A DNA stretch of 64,000 nt. Origin: CALNYZ01 sp942490945. GTDB taxonomy: Bacteria; Pseudomonadota; Gammaproteobacteria; UBA6429; Thiohalophilaceae. Made by a program: the position numbers and the translations under genes. The stretch lies in NCBI GenBank assembly GCA_942490945.1, contig CALNYZ010000018.1:1240001-1304000 (forward strand), read 5' to 3'. The notes beneath the pieces were generated by a model that worked only from the letters and a program-made list of their open reading frames with translations, was not told the DNA's origin and ran no database searches. This document shows positions 42,579-51,831 of the stretch, one piece after another. Each line of letters begins with the position of its first letter. Positions within the stretch are counted from its first letter, which is position 1.

Positions 42579-42607
42579 TAAATATAAATTAACATTGGAG
42601 ATAGTGT

Positions 42608-43393
42608 ATGTCTAATCCATTATGGATCGCAAAAACAGGGCTTGATGCACAGCAAACACGCCTTGCTACTGTTGCGAATAATCTGGCAAATGTTAATACC
42701 TCGGGGTTTAAACGCTCACGTTCAGTATTCGAAGATCTGATCTACCAGAATGTTCGCCAGGCTGGCGGACAAACCAGTCAGGATACGCAATTACCATCCG
42801 GGTTATCTATCGGTACAGGCGTGCGTACAGTTGCAACGCAAAAATTGCATCAACAAGGTAACCTGTTGCAAACACAAAACAAGTTTGATTTTGCGATTGA
42901 AGGCCGTGGTTTTTTTCAGATACTGATGCCAAATGGAAACCTTGGTTATACGCGCAATGGCGAATTTCAGGTCAATTCCGATGGGCAGCTGGTCAACTCA
43001 TCGGGTTACAAATTACAACCGGATATATTAATTCCCGAAAATGCGGTCAGTGTCACCGTCGGTCGTGATGGAACAGTATCAGTAATGCAACCAGGTAATC
43101 CTGCTCCGGCCCAGGTTGGCACAATACAACTTGCTGATTTTATTAATCCTTCCGGTTTGCAACCCAAGGGCGGCAATTTACTGACAGAAACTGCTGCAAG
43201 TGGCACCGCGATAGTTGGCGCACCAGATTCACTCAGTATGGGAGGTTTGGTGCAAGGTGCACTGGAAAGTTCAAATGTAAATGTTGTGGAAGAACTGGTG
43301 AATATGATTGAAACACAACGTGCATACGAGATGAACTCAAAAGCGATTGCCACTTCCGATCAAATGCTCCAGTACGTTAATAACAACTTGTAA
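42608..43393 (+). CDS. flgG: Distal rod protein FlgG
   Basis: The 261-residue protein starts MSNPLWIAKTGLDAQQTRLA with VANNLANVNTSGFKRSR, and ends with ESSNVNVVEELVNMIETQ. The length of about 260 residues is standard for FlgG, the main subunit of the distal rod. Confidence 0.96.
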   Translation: MSNPLWIAKTGLDAQQTRLATVANNLANVNTSGFKRSRSVFEDLIYQNVRQAGGQTSQDTQLPSGLSIGTGVRTVATQKLHQQGNLLQTQNKFDFAIEGRGFFQILMPNGNLGYTRNGEFQVNSDGQLVNSSGYKLQPDILIPENAVSVTVGRDGTVSVMQPGNPAPAQVGTIQLADFINPSGLQPKGGNLLTETAASGTAIVGAPDSLSMGGLVQGALESSNVNVVEELVNMIETQRAYEMNSKAIATSDQMLQYVNNNL

Positions 43394-43400
43394 GGTAATT

Positions 43401-44081
43401 ATGATGTATAAGATGATAGTCATTGCGTTTGTATCGTTGGTGTTGACTGGTTGTTCATGGCTCAAAAAAGAAGAGCCAAAGAAAAACGAGTTTGCACCAA
43501 CCGAACCGGTAGTTACGAAACGTCTTCGCGATGACAGTGGCGCAATTTATCATTCCAGTTATAAGGCCGGTTTGTTTGACGACCTTAATGCACGTAATGT
43601 TGGTGATGTTCTTACGATCAAGATTGTGGAAAATTCCAATGCATCGCTAAATGCCAATACCAGCGCAACAAAAGATAACAAGGTAGATTTGCCAAGCCCG
43701 AAACTGGCAGGCGACACAGTCACTAAAAATGGCAAGGAAATTTTGAACAATGAAGTAGATGGTAATCGTGAGTTTAATGGACAGGGGACCAGTCAACAAA
43801 ATTCTTCTATGAGTGCGACCGTAACGGTTACTGTGGCAAATGTTTTACCCAATAGAAACATGGTTATCAAGGGTGAAAAGCTGGTCACGTTAAACCAGGC
43901 AGAGGAATATATTCGCTTTTCCGGAATCGTCAGACCACAGGATATAAATCCGGATAACTCGGTTGAATCGACGCGTATTGCCAATTTAAAGATTATTTAT
44001 TCCGGCGATGGTGCAATATCAGACGCGAACAGGATGGGTGTGCTGGGCAGATTGTTCCAGGGTAAGGCTTGGCCATATTAG
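43401..44081 (+). CDS. flgH: L-ring lipoprotein FlgH
   Basis: This roughly 226-residue outer-membrane lipoprotein has a signal peptide ending in the lipobox LTGC, then the FlgH domain (GDVLTIKIVENSNASLNANT, IVRPQDINPDN, DANRMGVLGRLF). I place the start at ATG 43401, since GTAAGG lies just before it and the frame upstream overlaps flgG without a signal sequence. Confidence 0.94.
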   Translation: MMYKMIVIAFVSLVLTGCSWLKKEEPKKNEFAPTEPVVTKRLRDDSGAIYHSSYKAGLFDDLNARNVGDVLTIKIVENSNASLNANTSATKDNKVDLPSPKLAGDTVTKNGKEILNNEVDGNREFNGQGTSQQNSSMSATVTVTVANVLPNRNMVIKGEKLVTLNQAEEYIRFSGIVRPQDINPDNSVESTRIANLKIIYSGDGAISDANRMGVLGRLFQGKAWPY

Positions 44082-44123
44082 TCAGGCATTTAATTGAAAC
44101 TATATAACCGGACAGGTGATAGC

Positions 44124-45242
44124 ATGTTAAGCAAAAGCGAATTGAGAGTTACGATGTTAATCGGCGTGCTGCTTGTGCTGGCGATGCAGACAGGTATCGT
44201 GCGTGCCGATCGCGTCAAAGATGTTGCCAGTGTTTCCGGAGTACGAAGTAACCCGCTGGTTGGCTATGGCCTGGTTGTTGGTCTGAATGGTACAGGCGAT
44301 GGATCCGGGCCGATCAGTGAACAAAGTCTGCGTAGTATGTTGTCGCGCCTGGGAATCAATATTCCTCCCAAGTCAAAACTGCAGGCCAAAACCATTGCAG
44401 CTGTCTCTATACATGCCAGCCTGCCGGCCTTTATTAAAAAAGGACAAACAATTGATATAACAGTCAATGCTATTGGTGGCGCAACGAGTCTGCGTGGTGG
44501 TAGTTTATTGATGAGTCCATTGCGAGGTATTGATAACAATATCTATGCGATTGCACAGGGGAATGTCGTAGTCAGTGGATTTGGCGCAGAAGGCAAGGAT
44601 GGTTCGCGCGTTACCGTGAATGTTCCGAGTTCTGGCCGCATTCCCAACGGTGCCATTATAGAAAAGGCAGTAGAAACGCCATTTGGTGAAGAATCTGAAA
44701 TTGTATTGAATTTGCGTCGTGCTGACTTTACAACGTCAACACGGTTGGCTGAGGTTATTAATTCATCCGTGGGGCCTGGCGCAGCGCATTCTATTGATGC
44801 CGTTTCTGTCAGTGTGAATGCACCAACTGACGCGGCACAACGCGTATCGTTTATTTCTTTCCTGGAAAATCTGACCTTTAATCCGGGCGAAACGTCAGCA
44901 AAAATTATTATCAATTCCCGAACCGGTACCGTTGTAATCGGTAAACATGTTGTCGTTTTACCTGCCGCGGTTTCACACGGTAATCTGACCGTTACTATTT
45001 CGCAGAGTAATCAAATCAGCCAGCCGACACCGCTCTCTCAGGGGCAAACGGTGGTTGTTCCTCAATCCGATATCAGTGTCAAACAGGCCGACAGTCGCAT
45101 GTTTATGTTTAACCCGGGTGTCACGCTCGACGAGATTGTACGCGCAGTAAATCAGGTTGGCATCGCGCCAGGTGACCTGGTTGCTATTCTCGAGGCACTC
45201 AAGGAAGTTGGTGCATTACGCGCCGAACTGGTGGTTATTTAA
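44124..45242 (+). CDS. flgI: P-ring protein FlgI
   Basis: This roughly 372-residue periplasmic protein has a signal peptide (LIGVLLVLAMQTGIVRA) and the FlgI start DRVKDVASVSGVRSNPLVGY. The C-terminus is the usual TLDEIVRAVNQVGIAPGDLV. The ATG at 44124 with ACAGGTG upstream gives a normal signal peptide; a TTG 30 bases earlier is less likely. It needs FlgA to assemble. Confidence 0.94.
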   Translation: MLSKSELRVTMLIGVLLVLAMQTGIVRADRVKDVASVSGVRSNPLVGYGLVVGLNGTGDGSGPISEQSLRSMLSRLGINIPPKSKLQAKTIAAVSIHASLPAFIKKGQTIDITVNAIGGATSLRGGSLLMSPLRGIDNNIYAIAQGNVVVSGFGAEGKDGSRVTVNVPSSGRIPNGAIIEKAVETPFGEESEIVLNLRRADFTTSTRLAEVINSSVGPGAAHSIDAVSVSVNAPTDAAQRVSFISFLENLTFNPGETSAKIIINSRTGTVVIGKHVVVLPAAVSHGNLTVTISQSNQISQPTPLSQGQTVVVPQSDISVKQADSRMFMFNPGVTLDEIVRAVNQVGIAPGDLVAILEALKEVGALRAELVVI

Positions 45243-45265
45243 TTACGCATCCATTCCCATAAATC

Positions 45266-45281
45266 AGGCATGATCCCTGCA
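45266..45281 (+). promoter_or_regulatory. Possible sigma54 promoter before flgJ
   Basis: AGGCAT-GATCC-CTGCA keeps GG and GC exactly 10 bases apart and lies 41 bases before flgJ. It matches the consensus less well than the flgA and flgB promoters. It could add transcription of flgJKL. Confidence 0.4.
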
Positions 45282-45321
45282 TAGTATACGTATACACCTA
45301 ATTAATTAAGGAATATTCCTT

Positions 45322-46227
45322 ATGTTACAACAGGTTAGCCCAGATACGTATACGGACTTTACCGCAATAAACCAGCTGAAAGTTGCCGCACGGCAAGAGC
45401 CTGAACAGGCATTGCAGGGCATTGCGCGTCAGTTTGAAGGTATCTTCCTGAACATGGTATTAAAGAGCATGCGCAAGGCGAATTTTGGTGATCCCTACTT
45501 TGATAGCAACCAGTCCCAGTTTTACCAGGAAATGTTCGATAACCAGCTGGCCTTGTCAATGTCGCAAAAAAACAGCATGGGACTGGCAGATGCGTTGGTA
45601 AAACAATTACAGGGTTATCTTCCAGCACAAGAAAATAGTAAAGACAAAAATACTCCGTCAGTTGGCGATATGTCGCAAGAGATGAAAGCGGGAAAATCGC
45701 TACCTGGCTCAAACTTCAGTTCAAAAGAGAATTTTATAAAACAACTCCTGCCACATGCACAATCTGCAGCTGAGAAACTGGATGTTCCTGCTGAAGTACT
45801 CATTGCCCAGGCCGCAGTGGAAACCGGTTGGGGTAAATATGTATCACGCTTTGAAGGCGGACGATCAAGTTACAACCTGTTTAATATCAAGGCTGACGCA
45901 AGCTGGGACGGAAAATATCTGGCTAAAGATACACTCGAAGTGATAAATGGCGTGACACAAAAACAGCATGCAAAATTCCGTGTCTATGATTCATTTGCCG
46001 AAAGTTTTGAAGACTATGTGAAATTTCTGAAAGAAAATCCACGTTATCAGCAAGCGCTTGAGAACAGCAAGGACCCTGAATTATTTCTGCAGCAATTGCA
46101 GCAATCCGGTTATGCGACTGATCCAGCATACGCCAACAAAATTCTCACTGTGCTCAATAAACAAGTTCCTGAAAAAATACTTTCTGACGATGCAGTGTCT
46201 GCAGAATATGGAGTAGATGATGTCTGA
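45322..46227 (+). CDS. flgJ: Peptidoglycan hydrolase/rod cap FlgJ
   Basis: The 301-residue protein has the rod-binding N-terminal domain (IARQFEGIFLNMVLKSMRKA and MFDNQLALSMSQ) and a C-terminal glucosaminidase domain. The catalytic Glu is in AQAAVETGWGKY near 169, and the domain ends with YATDPAYANKIL. It opens the cell wall for the rod. It overlaps flgK by 8 to 11 bases. Confidence 0.94.
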   Translation: MLQQVSPDTYTDFTAINQLKVAARQEPEQALQGIARQFEGIFLNMVLKSMRKANFGDPYFDSNQSQFYQEMFDNQLALSMSQKNSMGLADALVKQLQGYLPAQENSKDKNTPSVGDMSQEMKAGKSLPGSNFSSKENFIKQLLPHAQSAAEKLDVPAEVLIAQAAVETGWGKYVSRFEGGRSSYNLFNIKADASWDGKYLAKDTLEVINGVTQKQHAKFRVYDSFAESFEDYVKFLKENPRYQQALENSKDPELFLQQLQQSGYATDPAYANKILTVLNKQVPEKILSDDAVSAEYGVDDV

Positions 46228-48286
46228 TATTCTGGGCATTAGTGTTTCAGGCGCACTTGCAGCCAGTCAGGCGCTGCGCACCACGAGTCATAATATTGCG
46301 AATGCCAATACGCCAGGATTCTCGCGGCAGAAAACTGATATCACAGCGCGTGAGCCGCATGTTAAAGGTAATGGCGCGCTAGGGACAGGGGCAATTGTTA
46401 ACAGCATAGACCGCGTATACAATGAATTCGTTGTAAATGAATCACGTGATCTTGCAACAACAAGTGCCTCACTAAATACGAATCATGAATACACCAGCCA
46501 GGTTGATAATATGCTGGCTGATCCCGAGTCAGGGCTTTCACCTTCCATTCAGTCGTTTTTTGCCTCCATGAATGGTGTCGCAGATGATCCTTCATCTGTA
46601 TCCGCACGTCAGGTTATGGTCAGTGAAGCTAAATCACTCGCTGATCGCTTTACCTATATGGACGGTCGTTTTACCGATTTGCGGCGGGGAATGTACAAGG
46701 ACATGGAGAATACCGTTGCCGATATAAACAGTCTTGCACAGGCAATAGCAAAAATAAACGAAGCCATTGTGCGTGCACGCGAAATTGGCGGCACGGACAG
46801 CAAGCCGAACGATTTACTCGATCAACGTGACCAGTTGTTATTAAGATTGTCAGAGAATGTTGGAGTGCGCGCATCAGAGCAGGAAGATGGCAGGCTGAAT
46901 GTTTTTATTGGCAATGGTCAAACCCTGGTAATTGGCAGTGAGGCAAATAAATTGTCTGTGGTCAGAAGTAAGGCTGATCCGGCTGAACGGGAAGTCGTTT
47001 TCGAAAGCAAGGCAAATGATGCAATTATTACAAAGTTTCTATCCGGAGGACGGCTGGGTGGCATACTGGAATTCAAACATGGTGTGTTGGATATTACGCA
47101 GAATGACCTTGGTCGTATTGCGATTGGCATAGCAAAAACCTTCAATGAACAACATCAGCTTGGTATGGATCTGAAAAGTTCACTGGGTGATTCTTTCTTC
47201 TCTGAAGTCGACAAGACTGCACCACAGATCAAACCAAATGTAGACAATGGGGGTGATCTTGATATCCAGGCAACGATTACTGATATCGATAAACTTTCGG
47301 TTTATGACTACCGATTATCTTATAATTCAGGCGAATATTTACTGGTCAGAATTCAGGATGACAAATTAATTGGTAAATTCAGTTCACTACCACAGTCTCT
47401 CGATACGGAAGGATTCCGGCTGGATGTAAAATCGGGCAGCTCAATAAAAGAAGGCGATAGTTACATCATTCGACCGACTCGTGAGGCGAGTGAACGATTT
47501 CACGTAATGGTGAGTGATGTGTCCAAGATTGCGGCAGCAAGCCCGATACGCGCATCAGCTTCAATTAAAAATACAGGCGATGGAAATATTGGACAGGTGG
47601 AAGTTGTTAATACTGATCCGGAATTATTCGCGAAAAACCGTAAATCACTCGAGACACCTATTATTGTAAGGTTTGTGGATGATACTCACTTTGAACTTTT
47701 AAATAATAAAGGTGAAAAAATAAAACAGAAACTGTCTGCAGTGCCGGATGCACCTGCAATCGTTGCGGATAAGGATGGCAAGCCGTCAAACCGGGATATT
47801 GAGGAGGAATCAGCTCCGGGTTTGCTCTCAACCTACAGTTATGATCCGCGATTAGGTACGGAGGTCTTTCCAACACCTGACGGGGTTGATCTTGGTATTC
47901 GTTTTAAAATTACCGGTAACCCGAAACAGGGAGATATGTTCAGAATTGAATTTAACCGGGATGGTGTTGGCGACAATGCGAACGCGGTTAAACTGGCTGC
48001 CTTGCAGACTAAAGCGGTACTTGAAAACGGCACCGGGAACTATTCTCAAATATATGCACAAATGGTTTCACGAGTTGGTAGTAAAGCCCATGAACTTGAT
48101 ACATCAGGAAAGGCACAGGAGACATTATTACGACAGGCAAATGAACGACGCGAATCGATATCTGGCGTGAATCTTGATGAAGAAGCCGCGAATATCGTTC
48201 GCTACCAGAAAATGTATAAAGCCAACGCGCAAATGATAGCGACTGCCAAAGAGCTATTTGATACGCTGATTAACACTTTCAGATAA
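46217..48286 (+). CDS. flgK: Hook-filament junction protein FlgK (HAP1)
   Basis: This 689-residue protein has the N-terminal motif TTSHNIANANTPGFSRQK and the C-terminal coil GVNLDEEAANIVRYQKMYKA. It is about 140 residues longer than E. coli FlgK because of a larger central domain, similar to Pseudomonas. The start may be either of two adjacent ATGs at 46217 and 46220. FlgN is its chaperone. Confidence 0.94.
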   Translation: MMSDILGISVSGALAASQALRTTSHNIANANTPGFSRQKTDITAREPHVKGNGALGTGAIVNSIDRVYNEFVVNESRDLATTSASLNTNHEYTSQVDNMLADPESGLSPSIQSFFASMNGVADDPSSVSARQVMVSEAKSLADRFTYMDGRFTDLRRGMYKDMENTVADINSLAQAIAKINEAIVRAREIGGTDSKPNDLLDQRDQLLLRLSENVGVRASEQEDGRLNVFIGNGQTLVIGSEANKLSVVRSKADPAEREVVFESKANDAIITKFLSGGRLGGILEFKHGVLDITQNDLGRIAIGIAKTFNEQHQLGMDLKSSLGDSFFSEVDKTAPQIKPNVDNGGDLDIQATITDIDKLSVYDYRLSYNSGEYLLVRIQDDKLIGKFSSLPQSLDTEGFRLDVKSGSSIKEGDSYIIRPTREASERFHVMVSDVSKIAAASPIRASASIKNTGDGNIGQVEVVNTDPELFAKNRKSLETPIIVRFVDDTHFELLNNKGEKIKQKLSAVPDAPAIVADKDGKPSNRDIEEESAPGLLSTYSYDPRLGTEVFPTPDGVDLGIRFKITGNPKQGDMFRIEFNRDGVGDNANAVKLAALQTKAVLENGTGNYSQIYAQMVSRVGSKAHELDTSGKAQETLLRQANERRESISGVNLDEEAANIVRYQKMYKANAQMIATAKELFDTLINTFR

Positions 48287-48312
48287 TATTCAGGGCATGA
48301 TGATTTAATATA

Positions 48313-49536
48313 ATGCGTGTATCAACTAATCAGACCCAGCAAGTAGCAATCGACTCTATGGTTGATCAGCAGGAAAAATTGCTACGCGTACAGAAACAGG
48401 TTGCAACGGGCAAGCGTATTTTTAAACCATCAGAAGACCCGGTGGCCGCTGCGCGTATTGTTGATCTGAAAGACCTGCAGAATATAACCGAGCAATATCA
48501 GACAAATCTCGATGGTGCCCGAGGCAGATTAGCAATACAGGAATCTGCATTGTCGGGTATAACAGAAGTATTACAACGTGTTCGTGAATTGGCTGTTGCT
48601 GCTAATAACGCCTCGCAAACAAACGAAACACGTGAATTTATATCACAGGAAGTTGCTCAATTACTGGAAGAAACAATGGATCTGGCAAATACCACGGACA
48701 GTACGGGTAATTTTCTTTTTTCCGGATCGAAAAATAAATTCCGACCATTTGTTAAAAATGCAGAGAATCATTTTGAATATCACGGTGATGAAACTCAACT
48801 GACAATACAAATTGGACCGAAGCGGAGCATTGCAACAAATGACTCGGGAAGTTTTGTGTTCCGTACTATCAAGGATGGAAACGGAGAATATGCCGCACTG
48901 GATAGCGCAACCAACAAGGGCAGTGGCATTATCGATCTGGGTTCATCTACCGGTGTCTACGATGGCAATACCTATGCAATCGTTTTTGATCGTGCTGAAT
49001 CCTTGCCAGGCCGTGAAGGCGATTTAACTTTTTCAGTAATCGATAATAAAGGCAATGAGGTAATTGCAAAAGGTACAGTGTTTAGTCCAGGTACGACCAT
49101 GGAGTTTGGCGGTGCACATGTTGCTATTGAAGGTGAACCAGAGCCAGGTGATTTCTTTGTTGTACGGCCCGGTCAGAATAAGGATGTGTTCACAACCATG
49201 CAGGAGTTTATCAATGCGTTGCGTCGGCCACGTGGCAGTCCAAGAGATCATGCCGATCTCCATAATATAATTAACAGGACGCTGGGCGGACTGGATCAGG
49301 CCATGGGTCGGGTACTGGAATCACGCGCAAACGTTGGGGCACGTCTGAATGCGTTGGATACACAGGAAAAGATAAATGAAGATTATCAAATCCAGGTGAA
49401 AGAGATTCTGTCGGATATAGAAGATCTGGATTATGCTGAAGCGGTGAGCAGCCTTAACCTGCGATTAACCGGTCTTGAGGCCGCGCAAAAAGCATTTACA
49501 CGTATTCAGGGCATATCCATGTTTGATTACATGTAA
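48313..49536 (+). CDS. flgL: Hook-filament junction protein FlgL (HAP3)
   Basis: The 407-residue protein starts MRVSTNQTQQVAIDSMVDQQ, with VATGKRIFKPSEDPVAAARI, and ends in a flagellin-like helix (LNLRLTGLEAAQKAFTRIQ). It joins the hook to the filament below FliC. It is the last gene of the flg run; fliC follows after a 249-base gap with its own promoter. Confidence 0.94.
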   Translation: MRVSTNQTQQVAIDSMVDQQEKLLRVQKQVATGKRIFKPSEDPVAAARIVDLKDLQNITEQYQTNLDGARGRLAIQESALSGITEVLQRVRELAVAANNASQTNETREFISQEVAQLLEETMDLANTTDSTGNFLFSGSKNKFRPFVKNAENHFEYHGDETQLTIQIGPKRSIATNDSGSFVFRTIKDGNGEYAALDSATNKGSGIIDLGSSTGVYDGNTYAIVFDRAESLPGREGDLTFSVIDNKGNEVIAKGTVFSPGTTMEFGGAHVAIEGEPEPGDFFVVRPGQNKDVFTTMQEFINALRRPRGSPRDHADLHNIINRTLGGLDQAMGRVLESRANVGARLNALDTQEKINEDYQIQVKEILSDIEDLDYAEAVSSLNLRLTGLEAAQKAFTRIQGISMFDYM

Positions 49537-49650
49537 AATTATATAAATTGATTTAGACTGAATCTTTAAATTATAAAATACCATTTATAAACAGACACTT
49601 ACAAACATCTCCTCTCGATATAAAATCTTAAAATAATTTCCATACGGCTC

Positions 49651-49677
49651 TAAAGAAAGACAAGTGCGGGACGCTAG
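49651..49677 (+). promoter_or_regulatory. Sigma28-like promoter of fliC
   Basis: TAAAGAAA (49651-49658), 11 bases, GACGCTAG (49670-49677). The -35 box is good, the -10 box matches 5 of 8. It leaves an untranslated leader of about 100 bases before fliC, which contains a short GCGCG hairpin near 49740-49760. Confidence 0.55.
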
Positions 49678-49785
49678 GTACCTCGGAAGCAGACAGTCCA
49701 GCAATTCATCGCAGACTGGTTGCTAAGTAGAAAGCCTTTGCGCGCACACGACAGCGCGATTAAGGACTAGATTAGGAGATGCGTC

Positions 49786-51249
49786 ATGCCACAAGTAATT
49801 AATACCAATATCATGTCGCTAAATTCGCAGCGCAACCTGAACTCTTCGCAAGAAGCGTTACAGACATCGCTGCAAAGGTTGTCTTCTGGTTTGCGTATTA
49901 ATAGCGCAAAGGACGATGCTGCGGGTTTAGCAATTTCAGAACGATTCACTTCACAGATTCGTGGTTTGAATCAGGCGATTCGAAATGCCAACGACGGTAT
50001 TTCACTGTCACAGACAGCCGAAGGTGCGCTAGCTGAAGCCGGTAACATCTTGCAACGTATTCGTGAGTTGTCCGTACAGTCTGCCAACGCTACTAACTCA
50101 GCATCAGATCGCCAGGCGCTGCAAGCTGAAGCGGGACAACTTGTTTCTGAACTGGATCGCATCGCGACCAATACAGAATTCAACGGTCAGAAGATTCTGG
50201 ATGGAACTTTCGGTACTGCCATATTCCAGGTGGGTGCGAATGCCAACCAGACGATTCAGACCACAACCAATAACTTCCGCACCGGACAGTATGGTAACTA
50301 CCGAATCGATGGTGCCATGTCTACCGCTGGAGCTGCATCGCGTTATGTTGATGGTGACTCTATTATGGTTAACGGTGCGCTGGGTAATGTCAAAATCGAC
50401 ATTAATTCAGATGACAGCGCCAAGACCATAGCAGAGCAAGTGACAGCCAAGTCAAATACGACCGGTGTAACGGCTTTTGCCAGTACCGAAGTAGGTATGA
50501 AATTTGATGCGGCCGGCTCCTATGTGCTGTCAGTTCAGTCCAACAACAACGAAGCGCAAAGTATATCATTCAGCTTGCAAGGTACAGACGGTAATGATGG
50601 CCTGACTGCTGCGGTAACCGCGTTTAACGATGTGGCTCACAAAACAGGTGTAACAGCCAGGATCTCGGAAAATGGTACTGAAGTCCTGTTGTCCAATGCA
50701 ACCGGTAATAACATCACATTGACGGACGGCATATCAGCCAATGCCGGTAATGTTACTGTGGGCGGTGGAGTTGCAGAAGATGGCACAGCTATCGGTGGCA
50801 CGGTATTAGGTGCGGATGTAGCGGTTGATACAGCGGTAATCGTTGGTCAGATCACGTTTGACTCTGACAAATCATTCGGTGTGGTCGGTTCAGCAGGTGT
50901 AGCCATTACCAATACACAGGAAGCCTCAAATTTAATGAGTGTTTCTGACCTGGACGTGAGCTCCGTGGACTCCGCCAACAATGCACTGGCGATAGTAGAC
51001 GCTGCATTGAATACAGTGAATGGTCAACGGGCGAAATTTGGTGCGATACAAAGTCGATTTGGATCAACCATTGCCAACTTGACCACCAACTCTGAAAACC
51101 TCAGTGCTGCACGTTCACGTGTACGTGATGCTGACTTCGCTCAAGAAACAGCAGAACTGACACGGGCGCAAATTTTGCAACAAGCTGGTACTGCCATGCT
51201 TGCACAAGCAAACGTTGCACCACAAAACGTGTTAACTTTATTACAGTAA
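49786..51249 (+). CDS. fliC: Flagellin FliC
   Basis: The 487-residue flagellin has conserved D0/D1 ends: INTNIMSLNSQRNLNSSQEA and LSSGLRINSAKDDAAGLAIS at the N-terminus, and RSRVRDADFAQETAELTRAQ to LLQ at the C-terminus. The variable middle (about 180-385) is Thr/Gly/Ala rich and would be surface exposed. Strong ribosome site TTAGGAGATG. Only one flagellin gene is seen in the window. Confidence 0.96.
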   Translation: MPQVINTNIMSLNSQRNLNSSQEALQTSLQRLSSGLRINSAKDDAAGLAISERFTSQIRGLNQAIRNANDGISLSQTAEGALAEAGNILQRIRELSVQSANATNSASDRQALQAEAGQLVSELDRIATNTEFNGQKILDGTFGTAIFQVGANANQTIQTTTNNFRTGQYGNYRIDGAMSTAGAASRYVDGDSIMVNGALGNVKIDINSDDSAKTIAEQVTAKSNTTGVTAFASTEVGMKFDAAGSYVLSVQSNNNEAQSISFSLQGTDGNDGLTAAVTAFNDVAHKTGVTARISENGTEVLLSNATGNNITLTDGISANAGNVTVGGGVAEDGTAIGGTVLGADVAVDTAVIVGQITFDSDKSFGVVGSAGVAITNTQEASNLMSVSDLDVSSVDSANNALAIVDAALNTVNGQRAKFGAIQSRFGSTIANLTTNSENLSAARSRVRDADFAQETAELTRAQILQQAGTAMLAQANVAPQNVLTLLQ

Positions 51250-51262
51250 GCATGATGCCTAA

Positions 51263-51297
51263 GGGAGGTGCCCGATGAATATGTACAGGGCCCTCCT
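51263..51297 (+). terminator. Hairpin after fliC
   Basis: GGGAGGTGCCC (51263-51273) can pair with GGGCCCTCC (51288-51296) with one bulged base. No T tract follows, so it may protect the abundant fliC mRNA or only weaken transcription into flaG. Confidence 0.4.
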
Positions 51298-51316
51298 GGT
51301 TGGCAATTGAGGTAAC

Positions 51317-51721
51317 GTGATGGCGACACATTCAATAGCAAATGTGGCCCTGCTGGCTAACCAAAGAAGTACTGTTGTTTCAAGTAATAGCAGTACTACG
51401 GGAGCGCCAGCGCACAATGAGACCGATGTTGTAGAGCAACAAGCGGTTGCTGTCGCGCAAGCTCAGGAAATCGAGCTATCTCGCGATACAATTGAAAATG
51501 TCGTGAGTCATCTTCGTGAGTATGTACAACAACTACAGCGTGACATGGATTTCCAGGTAGATGATGTTACAGGACGAGTGGTAATTACTGTTATTGATTC
51601 ATACAGCAATGAAGTGATACGCCGGATTCCTTCTGAAGAAGCATTGGCCATTTCGCAACATTTGGCGGAACTGCTGGCGGAAGACGAACCAAAGGGATTT
51701 TTAATAGAGTTAGAGGCTTGA
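51317..51721 (+). CDS. flaG: FlaG-family flagellar protein
   Basis: The 134-residue protein has a variable N-terminal half and the conserved FlaG domain at 60-134: LREYVQQLQRDMDFQVDD, then VITVIDSYSNEVIRRIPSEE. FlaG affects filament length in Pseudomonas and Vibrio. It sits between fliC and fliD as in those genera. Confidence 0.9.
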   Translation: MMATHSIANVALLANQRSTVVSSNSSTTGAPAHNETDVVEQQAVAVAQAQEIELSRDTIENVVSHLREYVQQLQRDMDFQVDDVTGRVVITVIDSYSNEVIRRIPSEEALAISQHLAELLAEDEPKGFLIELEA

Positions 51722-51745
51722 TTTTGCACGCTTTTAGCCTGTTTC

Positions 51746-51761
51746 TGGCATTCAAATTGCA
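51746..51761 (+). promoter_or_regulatory. Sigma54 promoter of fliD
   Basis: TGGCAT-TCAAA-TTGCA matches the -24/-12 consensus at all but one base, 71 bases before the fliD ATG. It lies just after the flaG stop codon. Confidence 0.75.
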
Positions 51762-51831
51762 AGGATTGCAGTGGGGCGATTCGGTTTAACCGGATGGCGA
51801 CACACAAAAATTGTGAATCAAGAGGTTAGTA

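Noticed and set aside
45283..45293. Palindrome ATACGTAT upstream of flgJ as an operator
   Set aside because: It is short, AT-rich and unsupported by a second copy or a nearby regulator gene.
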